This document shows, piece by piece, positions 43,646 to 50,649 of a stretch of DNA of 57,876 nt; within the stretch, counting starts at the first letter, position 1, and every line of letters begins with the position of its first letter. The translations under genes were made by a program, and so were the position numbers. Below the pieces are notes generated by a model. The model was given only the letters and a program-made list of their open reading frames with translations, did no database searches and was not told where the DNA came from. This DNA is from Streptococcus infantis (lineage in GTDB: Bacteria > Bacillota > Bacilli > Lactobacillales > Streptococcaceae). The stretch is from the NCBI RefSeq assembly GCF_015546995.1, contig NZ_JADMUH010000011.1, forward strand, positions 1 to 57,876. Reading direction: 5' to 3'.

Positions 43646-45370
43646 CTAGTCCTCCTTTCCATGTTGGGATGCATTGATTTCACGATAGACTTGGCTAGTC
43701 TCCATCAATTCCTCATGATTTCCAAGTGCTAATTGCTCCCCTTTCTCTAAAAGAAGAATTTGATCTGCAATTTTCAAGGTTGAAGTTCGTTGGGAAATCA
43801 AGATCAAGCTGGTGTTTGGTAGCTTATCTTGAACAGCCTTTAGAAGATTGGACTCAGTAATGGTATCAAGGGCAGAAGTCGCATCATCCAGAATGAGGAA
43901 TGGTGCTCGACGCAAGACTGCCCGGGCAATCGATAAACGTTGCTTTTGCCCACCTGAGAAATTACGACCACCTGCTTGAACCTCTGCGTCCAGCTGACCT
44001 TCCTTGTCACTGACAAAATCCTTGGCTTGGGCAATTTCTAAAGCCTGCCAGAGTTCTTGGTCAGAGACTATTTCTTCCATACCCAAAGTCAAGTTGGAAC
44101 GAATGGTCCCCTTAAAGAGTTCAACCTTTTGAGGAACATAGGCCATCCAAGATCGCCATTCAGAAAGATTGCGAGGACTACGTCCATCTCGATAAAGGGA
44201 AATGCTTCCCTTATCTGCTGTATAAAGGCCAAGTAGGACCTGTACCAAACTTGACTTACCAGAACCAGTCCCCCCGATGATTCCAAGAATTTGTCCTTGT
44301 TGCATAGCAAAAGAAAGATTTCGCAAGGATGGTTGAGCAGCATCTGGGTAGGTAAAGCTCAAGTGTTCGACTTGTAAGGACTGGTTCGAGGAAGTTTCTT
44401 TTTGAGCAATTTCTGCCAGTATATCTTCAGGCTTTTCTTCAAAGACTTCTTCAATTCGCTTGGCAGAAATATAAGACTGGTTGAGTGAATTGATGAGTAT
44501 GGCCAATTTTATCAATTCTACCAAGATTTGCAGGAGATAGTTGATTAAGGCAATCAAGGCACCTTGACTGAGCCAACCCCCTTGGATAGAAATATAACCA
44601 TTCCAGATAATCACCAGCAAAGTTCCATTGACGATCAAATAGGTCAAGGGTGTCAAGAGACTGGACCAGTAACCTGTTTTCATTTGGATAGCTGTATAGA
44701 CTTGATTGAGTACTTGGAAGTTCTCGATTTCTCGTTTTTCTTGGCCAAAGGCACGAATCACGCGCATCCCTTGTATCTGTTGGCGTGTTTCCTGAACCAG
44801 CTGGTCTGTTTTCTTTCTCAAAATACTATAGAGAGGATTGACCAAGCGTGATAACACGACAATGACAAAGGACAAAATGGCAACCATGACCAAAAACCAG
44901 AAGGTCAATTCAGGCGAGAGACGATAGGCCATAAAAATGGCACCAAAAACAATAATAGGAGCCCTTAAAAATAGGCGTAAAAATTGATTAATCCCTGTCT
45001 GAATCTGATAGGTATCTGAAGTCAAACGCGTCACCAAACTTGAGGTTGTTAAACGGTCTCTACTATCCTTGGGCAAGGAAAGAATATGACGATAGAGGTC
45101 ATTGGTCAACTCCTTGGCAAATCCTACTGCTGCCTTGGCTGAGTAAAACTGAGCAACTAAGGCTACCAAAACGCCGATAACCGCAAAAACAAAGAGGAAA
45201 CCCATTTGCATCCAGAGGTGACCCTGATCTTTTTGGGGGATAGATTGGTCGACAATCCCAGCTATCACCATTGGAACCAAGAGTTCAAAAACGGCTTCTA
45301 GCAACTTAAACAAGGGCGCTAGGAAAGACTCCTTGAGGTAAGGTTTAAAGTAAGAAAGTAAGTGTTTCAT
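43646..45370 (-). CDS. ABC exporter half-transporter A (heterodimer, degenerate Walker B)
   Basis: The 574-residue membrane-ATPase fusion has six helices and an ATPase with Walker A GGTGSGKS (366-373) and canonical signature FSGGQ (471-475). Walker B is LILDD (492-496), with Asp in place of the catalytic Glu. It provides the good signature for its partner's working ATP site. The two genes are separated by one nt. Probable drug, peptide or lipid export; no binding-site information can be read. Confidence 0.85.
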   Translation of the reverse strand: MKHLLSYFKPYLKESFLAPLFKLLEAVFELLVPMVIAGIVDQSIPQKDQGHLWMQMGFLFVFAVIGVLVALVAQFYSAKAAVGFAKELTNDLYRHILSLPKDSRDRLTTSSLVTRLTSDTYQIQTGINQFLRLFLRAPIIVFGAIFMAYRLSPELTFWFLVMVAILSFVIVVLSRLVNPLYSILRKKTDQLVQETRQQIQGMRVIRAFGQEKREIENFQVLNQVYTAIQMKTGYWSSLLTPLTYLIVNGTLLVIIWNGYISIQGGWLSQGALIALINYLLQILVELIKLAILINSLNQSYISAKRIEEVFEEKPEDILAEIAQKETSSNQSLQVEHLSFTYPDAAQPSLRNLSFAMQQGQILGIIGGTGSGKSSLVQVLLGLYTADKGSISLYRDGRSPRNLSEWRSWMAYVPQKVELFKGTIRSNLTLGMEEIVSDQELWQALEIAQAKDFVSDKEGQLDAEVQAGGRNFSGGQKQRLSIARAVLRRAPFLILDDATSALDTITESNLLKAVQDKLPNTSLILISQRTSTLKIADQILLLEKGEQLALGNHEELMETSQVYREINASQHGKED

Positions 45371-45392
45371 GTGTCCCTTCTATTTCCAAAAT

Positions 45393-45421
45393 GAAGAAGG
45401 TGGAAAAACCACCATCTTTTT
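45393..45421 (-). terminator. Possible terminator after msrAB
   Basis: The hairpin AAGATGGTGG-TTTTT-CCACCTTCTT (one mismatch) overlaps the msrAB stop; the T-run after it is weak, so readthrough to the ABC genes is possible. Confidence 0.5.
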
Positions 45422-46358
45422 ACTTATTCAAATATGGAAGCAAGTAGCCATAGCCAGCTTCCTCCATTTCATCCTTAGCGATAAAACGTAAGGATGCAGA
45501 ATTGATACAGTAACGGAGACCACCTAGTTCACGAGGGCCATCTGTAAAGACATGTCCCAAGTGAGCATTCCCTGAACGTGACCGAACTTCGATACGCTCC
45601 ATACCATGACTCAAGTCCTGGTAGTAATGAATGAGTTCCTTGGAAATAGGACGGCTAAAGCTTGGCCAACCACAGCCTGAGGCAAACTTATCCTTAGTAA
45701 AGAAGAGGGGCTCACCAGTCGTGATATCGACATAAATTCCTTCCTCAAAAGTTTGGTCATAAGCATTGCTAAAAGGAGCTTCCGTTGCTGCTTCTTGCGT
45801 TACTCTATAGGACTCTTCAGACAGTTGTTCTCGTAAAACTGCCTGACTCGGTTTTTCGTAGTTTGCAGCATCTATCAGTGGTTTCTCAGCATCCCTCACA
45901 TCAATGTGGCAATAACCACCAGGATTTTTCTTGAGATAGTCTTGGTGATAGTCTTCAGCCAAGATGTAGTGACGTAGTTTCTCCACTTCCACTGCTATTT
46001 TACGACCGATGAGGAGTTCTTGTTCGCGAACTACTGTATTGATCGTCGGTAGATCAGCTTCTTCTAGGTAATAAATCCCTGTGCGGTACTGACGACCACG
46101 GTCATTTCCTTGTTGGTTAACAGATAGAGGATCAATGACTCGAAAATAATAGAGTAAAATCTCACGAAGCGATACCACCTTTTCATCGTAGACGACTTGC
46201 ACTGTCTCTGCGTGATCTGTTTCTTTGATTAATTGATAATTGGTAGTTTCAACTTGACCATTGGCATAACCAACACTTGTTTGCAGCACTCCAGAAATAC
46301 GTGAAAAGTATTCTTCCAAGCCCCAAAAGCAACCACCTGCTAAATATATTTCTGCCAT
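45420..46358 (-). CDS. msrAB: Fused methionine sulfoxide reductase MsrA-MsrB
   Basis: The 312-residue fusion repairs both epimers of oxidised methionine. The MsrA domain starts at once with GGCFWG (catalytic Cys10); the MsrB domain carries GCGWPSF and the catalytic Cys in [11 protein letters not shown] near residue 290. There is no signal peptide or thioredoxin domain, so this is the cytoplasmic form, unlike the surface-exposed streptococcal MsrAB. ATG 46358 follows AAGGAGG. It lies upstream of the ABC pair and downstream of a BOX element. Confidence 0.94.
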   Translation of the reverse strand: MAEIYLAGGCFWGLEEYFSRISGVLQTSVGYANGQVETTNYQLIKETDHAETVQVVYDEKVVSLREILLYYFRVIDPLSVNQQGNDRGRQYRTGIYYLEEADLPTINTVVREQELLIGRKIAVEVEKLRHYILAEDYHQDYLKKNPGGYCHIDVRDAEKPLIDAANYEKPSQAVLREQLSEESYRVTQEAATEAPFSNAYDQTFEEGIYVDITTGEPLFFTKDKFASGCGWPSFSRPISKELIHYYQDLSHGMERIEVRSRSGNAHLGHVFTDGPRELGGLRYCINSASLRFIAKDEMEEAGYGYLLPYLNK

Positions 46359-46408
46359 TTCAAATCCTCCTTGACCGTCCAGCGGTCGCTAAACACGGGA
46401 AACATTTC

Positions 46409-46560
46409 ATACTCTTCGAAAATCTCTTCAAACCACGTCAACTTCGACTTGCCGTAGATATAGGTAACTGACATCGTCAGTCTTATCTACAACCTCAAAG
46501 CAGTGCTTTGAGCAACCTGCGGCTCGCTTTCTAGTTTGCTCTTTGATTTTCATTGAGTAT
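46409..46560. repeat. BOX element (boxA-boxB-boxC form)
   Basis: This 152-bp repeat starts ATACTCTTCGAAAATCTC and ends CTTTGATTTTCATTGAGTAT, inverted relative to the copy at 530-634. It contains an internal boxB-like module with the hairpins GACATCGTCAGTC and CCTCAAAGCAGTGCTTTGAG. It lies between thrB and msrAB, where it could affect mRNA of the downstream gene. Confidence 0.92.
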
Positions 46561-46581
46561 CAATTCCCATGTTTCATTTTC

Positions 46582-46625
46582 AAAAAAAGGACAGGAAGCC
46601 CTCTAATAGAGAGTTTCCCCATCCT
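46582..46625 (-). terminator. Terminator after hom-thrB
   Basis: An interrupted hairpin pairs GGGGAAACTCTC with AGAGGGCTTCC and extends to AGGA/TCCT; TTTTTTT follows on the minus strand. Confidence 0.8.
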
Positions 46626-46635
46626 ATTGCTAAAT

Positions 46636-47505
46636 TTATTTTGCTTCGACGCGAACGCCTTGTGTATCTACTTGCAAATCATGAAGCTTGCCTTTGAAAG
46701 GTTGCTTTTCAAGCTCAGCCTTAATCTTAGGCATCTTGTCAGGATCAGCCAAGACCATAACAGTTGGGCCAGCACCAGACAAGTAGGTCGCATAAGCACC
46801 ATTTCTCTTGGCAACTTTCTTGATCGTCGCAAATTCTCTCACCAATTCTTGACGGTAACGCTCGTGGAAAAGATCACTCTCAATAGCTTGTCCTGCTTTG
46901 ACCATGTCTCCAGTCAGCAGGGCTGCAATAGCCACATTGGCGATAGAACTTGCTGCAACAGCTTCTTTATAAGAAAGTTTCTTAGGCAAGACACCACGAC
47001 TATCTCGAGTACGCAATTCATAATTTGGAATGTAGGCTAGAAAGGCACACTCTGGAAAAGGCGCCACAACTGCTGAAACCTGACCTTCTACCGAGCTGGC
47101 AATAACCAGATTTCCATAGATAGCAGGTGCAACATTATCAGGATGTCCTTCAATCTTAGTCGCCAATTGCAACTTATCGTGATCCGTTAATTTTAGGTTC
47201 CCTAATTGATTTGCCAGCTCAATTCCTGCAACGATGACTGAACTAGAAGAACCCAGTCCACGCGCAAGTGGAATATCACTAATCATCTTCAGACGTCTTG
47301 GTTGTAGGTCTGGAACAATTTGTAGAGCAATCTTCAGCAAAAGATTACGTTCATCACGTGGAATCCATTTGCCTAATTGGTGCTCAATCATCCATTCTTC
47401 ACGTTCCTCACAAACCTGAATTTCTAGATACTTAGTTACAGCTACACCAACCGAGTCAAAGCCAGGACCCACATTGGCACTTGTAGCAGGTACAATAATC
47501 TTCAT
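46636..47505 (-). CDS. thrB: Homoserine kinase ThrB
   Basis: The 289-residue GHMP kinase phosphorylates homoserine on the way to threonine. The N-terminal motif [14 protein letters not shown] and the ATP loop [11 protein letters not shown] (about 80-90) are intact, as is the C-terminal SGAGPTV. ATG 47505 follows TAGGAGACT at the very end of hom, one nt after the stop, so the two are coupled. Confidence 0.95.
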   Translation of the reverse strand: MKIIVPATSANVGPGFDSVGVAVTKYLEIQVCEEREEWMIEHQLGKWIPRDERNLLLKIALQIVPDLQPRRLKMISDIPLARGLGSSSSVIVAGIELANQLGNLKLTDHDKLQLATKIEGHPDNVAPAIYGNLVIASSVEGQVSAVVAPFPECAFLAYIPNYELRTRDSRGVLPKKLSYKEAVAASSIANVAIAALLTGDMVKAGQAIESDLFHERYRQELVREFATIKKVAKRNGAYATYLSGAGPTVMVLADPDKMPKIKAELEKQPFKGKLHDLQVDTQGVRVEAK

Positions 47506-47506
47506 C

Positions 47507-48793
47507 TTAGTCTCCTAAAACCTTGAAGGTATTGAGAAGTTCAAACTCAGATACACCCTTCAAAGCTGCTGTAATATTTTCAAGTTGCGCCTTGTTGATT
47601 TTATGAGTGATGATGACAATACGAGCCTTGCCTTCTTGCTTGCCATCTTGTAGGATTTGCTTGAAGGAAATATCTTCTGCGTTAAAGAGTTCAGCCAATT
47701 TCAAGACTTGACCTTTTGAGTCTGGAGCCAAGATTGAGAAATAGTAGTTGGCTTTGACATCTTCTGGATTAGCCAAGACCACTGGACGGCTGTATTCATT
47801 AAAGGCTTTTCCAATTGTTCCATCATTCAAACGACGAACGATACGGGCAATATCAGCCACAACACTTGTTGCAGTTGGTTTTTGACCTGCACCTGGTCCA
47901 TAGTACATAGACTCGCCAATACCGATAGACTCCACAAAGACAGCATTCATTACACCGTTAACACTTGCAAGTGGGTGTTCTTTAGGAAGGAAGGTTGGCG
48001 TAACTTCAGCAGCAATACCAGAAGCCGTTTCTTCGATAGAACCAACTAATTTCACAACATAACCAAGCTCTTGAGCTACTGCTACATCTTCTGGAGTGAT
48101 GTTGCGAATTCCTTGGTGGCCTACATCTTCAAACTTGACATTCATTCCAAAGGCGAACTGACTGAGGATGACCATCTTGTAGGCTGCATCAATCCCGTCA
48201 ACATCATTGGTAGGGTCGCTTTCAGCAAAGCCAAGTCGTTGGGCTTCTGCCAAAGCATCTTCATAAGACCAGCCTTCTGTTACCATTTTGGTCATCATAA
48301 AGTTAGATGTTCCGTTCACAACACCAAGAACACGTGTGATTTTGTCTGATGCTAGTGAGTTAACCAAAGTACGAAGGATTGGGATTCCTCCTGCAACAGC
48401 TGCTTCATAGTAGAGGGCAACATTGTGAGCTTTGGCAATCTCAAGCAATTCTGCACCATGGACTGCCAAAAGATCCTTGTTAGCAGTCACGACGTGTTTC
48501 CCTGCTTCTAAAGCACGAGTGATAAATGTTTTAGCAGGTTCGATACGCCCCATCAACTCAACAACGATCGTGATGTCTTTGTCTGACAAGATTTCATCGA
48601 TGTTTGTTACAAAATTAAAATCATTTCCTGCTTCAAGCAAGCGGGCTTTCTCTTGTTCGTCTTTGACCAAAACTTTAGCTACTTCAATTTCTGACTGGGC
48701 TGCTTGAACAATTTTTTCTCTATTTTCCTTTAGCAAGAATGGCACACCACTTGCTACTGTACCAAATCCAAGTAAAGCAATCTTAACTGACAT
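47507..48793 (-). CDS. hom: Homoserine dehydrogenase Hom
   Basis: The 428-residue enzyme reduces aspartate semialdehyde to homoserine, the branch point to threonine and methionine. It has the NAD(P)-binding GFGTVASGV, catalytic-domain motifs ([21 protein letters not shown]) and a C-terminal ACT domain for feedback control. ATG 48793 follows CGAGGAGAC. An extended -10 promoter precedes it. Confidence 0.96.
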   Translation of the reverse strand: MSVKIALLGFGTVASGVPFLLKENREKIVQAAQSEIEVAKVLVKDEQEKARLLEAGNDFNFVTNIDEILSDKDITIVVELMGRIEPAKTFITRALEAGKHVVTANKDLLAVHGAELLEIAKAHNVALYYEAAVAGGIPILRTLVNSLASDKITRVLGVVNGTSNFMMTKMVTEGWSYEDALAEAQRLGFAESDPTNDVDGIDAAYKMVILSQFAFGMNVKFEDVGHQGIRNITPEDVAVAQELGYVVKLVGSIEETASGIAAEVTPTFLPKEHPLASVNGVMNAVFVESIGIGESMYYGPGAGQKPTATSVVADIARIVRRLNDGTIGKAFNEYSRPVVLANPEDVKANYYFSILAPDSKGQVLKLAELFNAEDISFKQILQDGKQEGKARIVIITHKINKAQLENITAALKGVSEFELLNTFKVLGD

Positions 48794-48824
48794 GTTTGTC
48801 TCCTCGAAATTTTCTAATAGTCCT

Positions 48825-48833
48825 ATTATACCA
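48825..48833 (-). promoter_or_regulatory. Extended -10 promoter of hom-thrB
   Basis: The minus strand reads TGG-TATAAT (48833-48825), 32 nt upstream of the hom start. Confidence 0.7.
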
Positions 48834-48892
48834 AAATTGTGAGAAAATTCCTACCATTCTAAACTAAAAATAGGAGCACCAAATCACAAAAA

Positions 48893-49065
48893 AAGGGCTG
48901 GGACAAAAGTCCTAGCCTCTCATTTGTCTATGGATTGTCGAGCAAGACGCAGTGGTTGAGTGGGCTCCACTACGCTGATTTCATCAGCTTTTACAGCCCT
49001 ACTCAACTGTGCGGAGGTGGGACGACGAAATCGAATTCTAACGAATTACCGATTTCTGTCCCACT
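48893..49065. repeat. Structured intergenic element, probable dispersed streptococcal repeat
   Basis: Three successive hairpins fill this region: GGGCTGGGAC/GTCCTAGCCT (near 48898-48922), a long one with GTTGAGTGGG/CCCTACTCAAC and inner GCTGAT/ATCAGC (near 48954-49007), and GTGGGAC..GAAATCG/CGATTTCT..GTCCCAC (near 49015-49063). No gene is supported. The first hairpin with its minus-strand T-run can terminate yaaA transcription. The ends resemble sequences I recall from many mitis-group intergenic regions. Confidence 0.6.
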
Positions 49066-49069
49066 CTCT

Positions 49070-49792
49070 CTATTTTACAAAAGCCAATTCCTTGTCACTA
49101 GACAAGTCTTCTCGATAATTGAAACCCGCAAAGTTAAGCTTTTTAATCTCTTCAACCGAAGTTACCTGACCTTCCATCAAGGCTGTCAAAAAGGCTCCTC
49201 GGGATTTTTTAGAAATGGTTGAGTGGATTTTTAGTTTTCCATCTCGCTCTTCCATAAACTTGAAGGTCACCATTTTCTCACGGATTTCTTTAGGAAAGAC
49301 AGTTTCAAACTCTGAAGACAAGAGTGAAAAGATTAAATCCTGGTCTTTCATTGATTCCTCATAAGCTACCTGCCAATGACTTTTCAAGCTTTTTCCAGCG
49401 ACTTTGAGTTTCATCAAAAAGTCCAGTCTGTGAGGTGCAATCGGTTCAAAGGCTAGAATCACACCATAGAGAGCTGACGTTATCATGAGGTGTTTCTCCA
49501 GATAGGTTTGCTCCTCCTTGGTGAGATCGTCCCGTTTGATGTTGCGATACATGAGTCCATCAAAGAGGTGCAAGGCTGGATAGTTTGTCGCGGTTCCATT
49601 TTTCAAGGCCTGGATATGGTCGTACTCCTCTTGCGCTTTTTCGGCGGATATTTTGTAAAAACTCTCCAGCTCTTGGGCAGAATATCTGGCCAATTCATCC
49701 AGCACTTCCTGACTTTCAGGACGCAAGGGTTTAGCCTCTAAACTAGGGATTTCGGTATTCATTTCTTTTGCGGTTGGGATTAGAATTTTCAT
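49070..49792 (-). CDS. yaaA: YaaA-family (DUF328) peroxide stress protein
   Basis: The 240-residue protein has the DUF328/UPF0246 pattern: N-terminal MKILIPTAKEMN, LHLFDGLMYRNIK and a C-terminal segment with KSRGAFL. E. coli YaaA limits free iron and DNA damage during peroxide stress and has a DNA-binding helix-hairpin-helix-like fold. The frame is open to 49837 but the upstream GTG start lacks a ribosome site and lies in the promoter. ATG 49792 also lacks a ribosome site and coincides with the predicted transcription start, suggesting a leaderless mRNA. Confidence 0.88.
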   Translation of the reverse strand: MKILIPTAKEMNTEIPSLEAKPLRPESQEVLDELARYSAQELESFYKISAEKAQEEYDHIQALKNGTATNYPALHLFDGLMYRNIKRDDLTKEEQTYLEKHLMITSALYGVILAFEPIAPHRLDFLMKLKVAGKSLKSHWQVAYEESMKDQDLIFSLLSSEFETVFPKEIREKMVTFKFMEERDGKLKIHSTISKKSRGAFLTALMEGQVTSVEEIKKLNFAGFNYREDLSSDKELAFVK

Positions 49793-49798
49793 AGTGTT

Positions 49799-49827
49799 AG
49801 TGTAGCATATTTTTTTAGGACTACCAA
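49799..49827 (-). promoter_or_regulatory. Promoter of yaaA placing the transcription start at the ATG
   Basis: The minus strand has -35 TTGGTA (49827-49822), a 17-nt spacer and an extended -10 TGC-TACACT (49804-49799). The expected start, seven nt past the hexamer, is A of ATG at 49792. Confidence 0.6.
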
Positions 49828-49839
49828 GGATTTGCACCT

Positions 49840-49865
49840 AAAAACCTCGGTGAATCCCGAGGCTT
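49840..49865 (-). terminator. Terminator after the 54-residue membrane protein gene
   Basis: The stem GCCTCGG/CCGAGG with a five-base loop is followed by TTTTTAGG on the minus strand and lies directly upstream of the yaaA promoter. Confidence 0.85.
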
Positions 49866-49871
49866 CTTTCC

Positions 49872-50036
49872 TTATTTTGGCAATCCTAACCAGATTGCAA
49901 AGAGAACTAGTGCTGTCCCAAGGCAGCTTGTCAAGATAGATGAAAGAGTAACCTTTTTCTCCTTTAGATGAGAAAATCCTATCTTCAAAGCGAAAAGACC
50001 AAGCAACATCGAACCAATCATCAGATAAAATCCCAT
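49872..50036 (-). CDS. 54-residue two-helix membrane protein
   Basis: A short ORF from ATG 50036 to TAA 49872 has a strong GGAGGACAG ribosome site and its own terminator. The product has two hydrophobic helices (about 2-20 and 31-51) joined by a basic turn, SHLKEKK. No family is recognised. Ribosome site, terminator and clean helix-turn-helix hydrophobicity make it a likely real gene between the deformylase-like gene and yaaA. Possible roles (membrane stress peptide, small transporter subunit) are guesses. Confidence 0.7.
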   Translation of the reverse strand: MGFYLMIGSMLLGLFALKIGFSHLKEKKVTLSSILTSCLGTALVLFAIWLGLPK

Positions 50037-50134
50037 TTGACTGTCCTCCATTTATTATTCTTTCTTTCATTATCACAAATTTCAAACAAGAGTGCAAGAA
50101 AAACGAGGCTTTACTTAGTTTGAAGGATTTGAGC

Positions 50135-50560
50135 CTAAATAATACGACCTTCTAAATGATCCAATTCATGCTGACAAATCTGAGCAGGAAATCCTGCCAA
50201 GGTAATGGTTTGCTCTTGCCAATGGAAATCTCTGTAGCTTACTGTAATCTTCTCATACCTAGTTGTCGGTCTTACACCTGTCAAAGACAAACAACCTTCC
50301 TCTGTCTCGTATGGTCCTTCAAAAGATTGGAGAACTGGATTAAACATAACCATAGGAATCATTCCGATATTAAAAATAATGACGCATTTTTGTACCCCAA
50401 TCATATTGGCCGCTAGTCCAACACAGCTTTCTCGGTTAGCCAATAGGGTATCCTGCAAATCCTTTGCTAGGGGTAAATCTTCCTGACTAGCAGGCTGGGA
50501 TACCTGCGACAAAAACAAGATATCTTTTACAATTTTCTTTTCCAAGATTCTTTCCTCCAT
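50135..50560 (-). CDS. Peptide deformylase-like protein with altered active site
   Basis: The 141-residue protein is related to peptide deformylase, which removes the N-formyl group of nascent proteins. The metal motifs EGCLS (Cys90) and HELDH (His131, Glu132, His135) are intact. In motif 1 (canonical GxGLAAxQ) the sequence is CVGLAANM: the first Gly is Cys and the oxyanion-stabilising Gln is Met53. Activity is therefore doubtful. S. pneumoniae has a dispensable def paralogue besides the essential one; this may be its equivalent. An extended -10 (TGC-TATAAT at 50584-50576) lies just upstream. Confidence 0.85.
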   Translation of the reverse strand: MEERILEKKIVKDILFLSQVSQPASQEDLPLAKDLQDTLLANRESCVGLAANMIGVQKCVIIFNIGMIPMVMFNPVLQSFEGPYETEEGCLSLTGVRPTTRYEKITVSYRDFHWQEQTITLAGFPAQICQHELDHLEGRII

Positions 50561-50614
50561 CTTTTTCTCAACTTGATTATAGCATAAAATCTATCTCTGT
50601 TTACCATATATAAA

Positions 50615-50643
50615 AACAAAAAAGCCATCCAAAGATGACTTTT
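50615..50643 (-). terminator. Terminator after the P-type ATPase gene
   Basis: The stem AAAGTCATC/GATGGCTTT with loop TTTG is followed by TTTTGTTTTT on the minus strand. Confidence 0.88.
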
Positions 50644-50649
50644 CAATGT

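Noticed and set aside
41896..45370. PatA/PatB fluoroquinolone exporter
   Set aside because: The sequences resemble PatAB, but the order amidohydrolase-ABC-ABC-msrAB-thrB-hom matches a different pneumococcal locus, so the name was not used.
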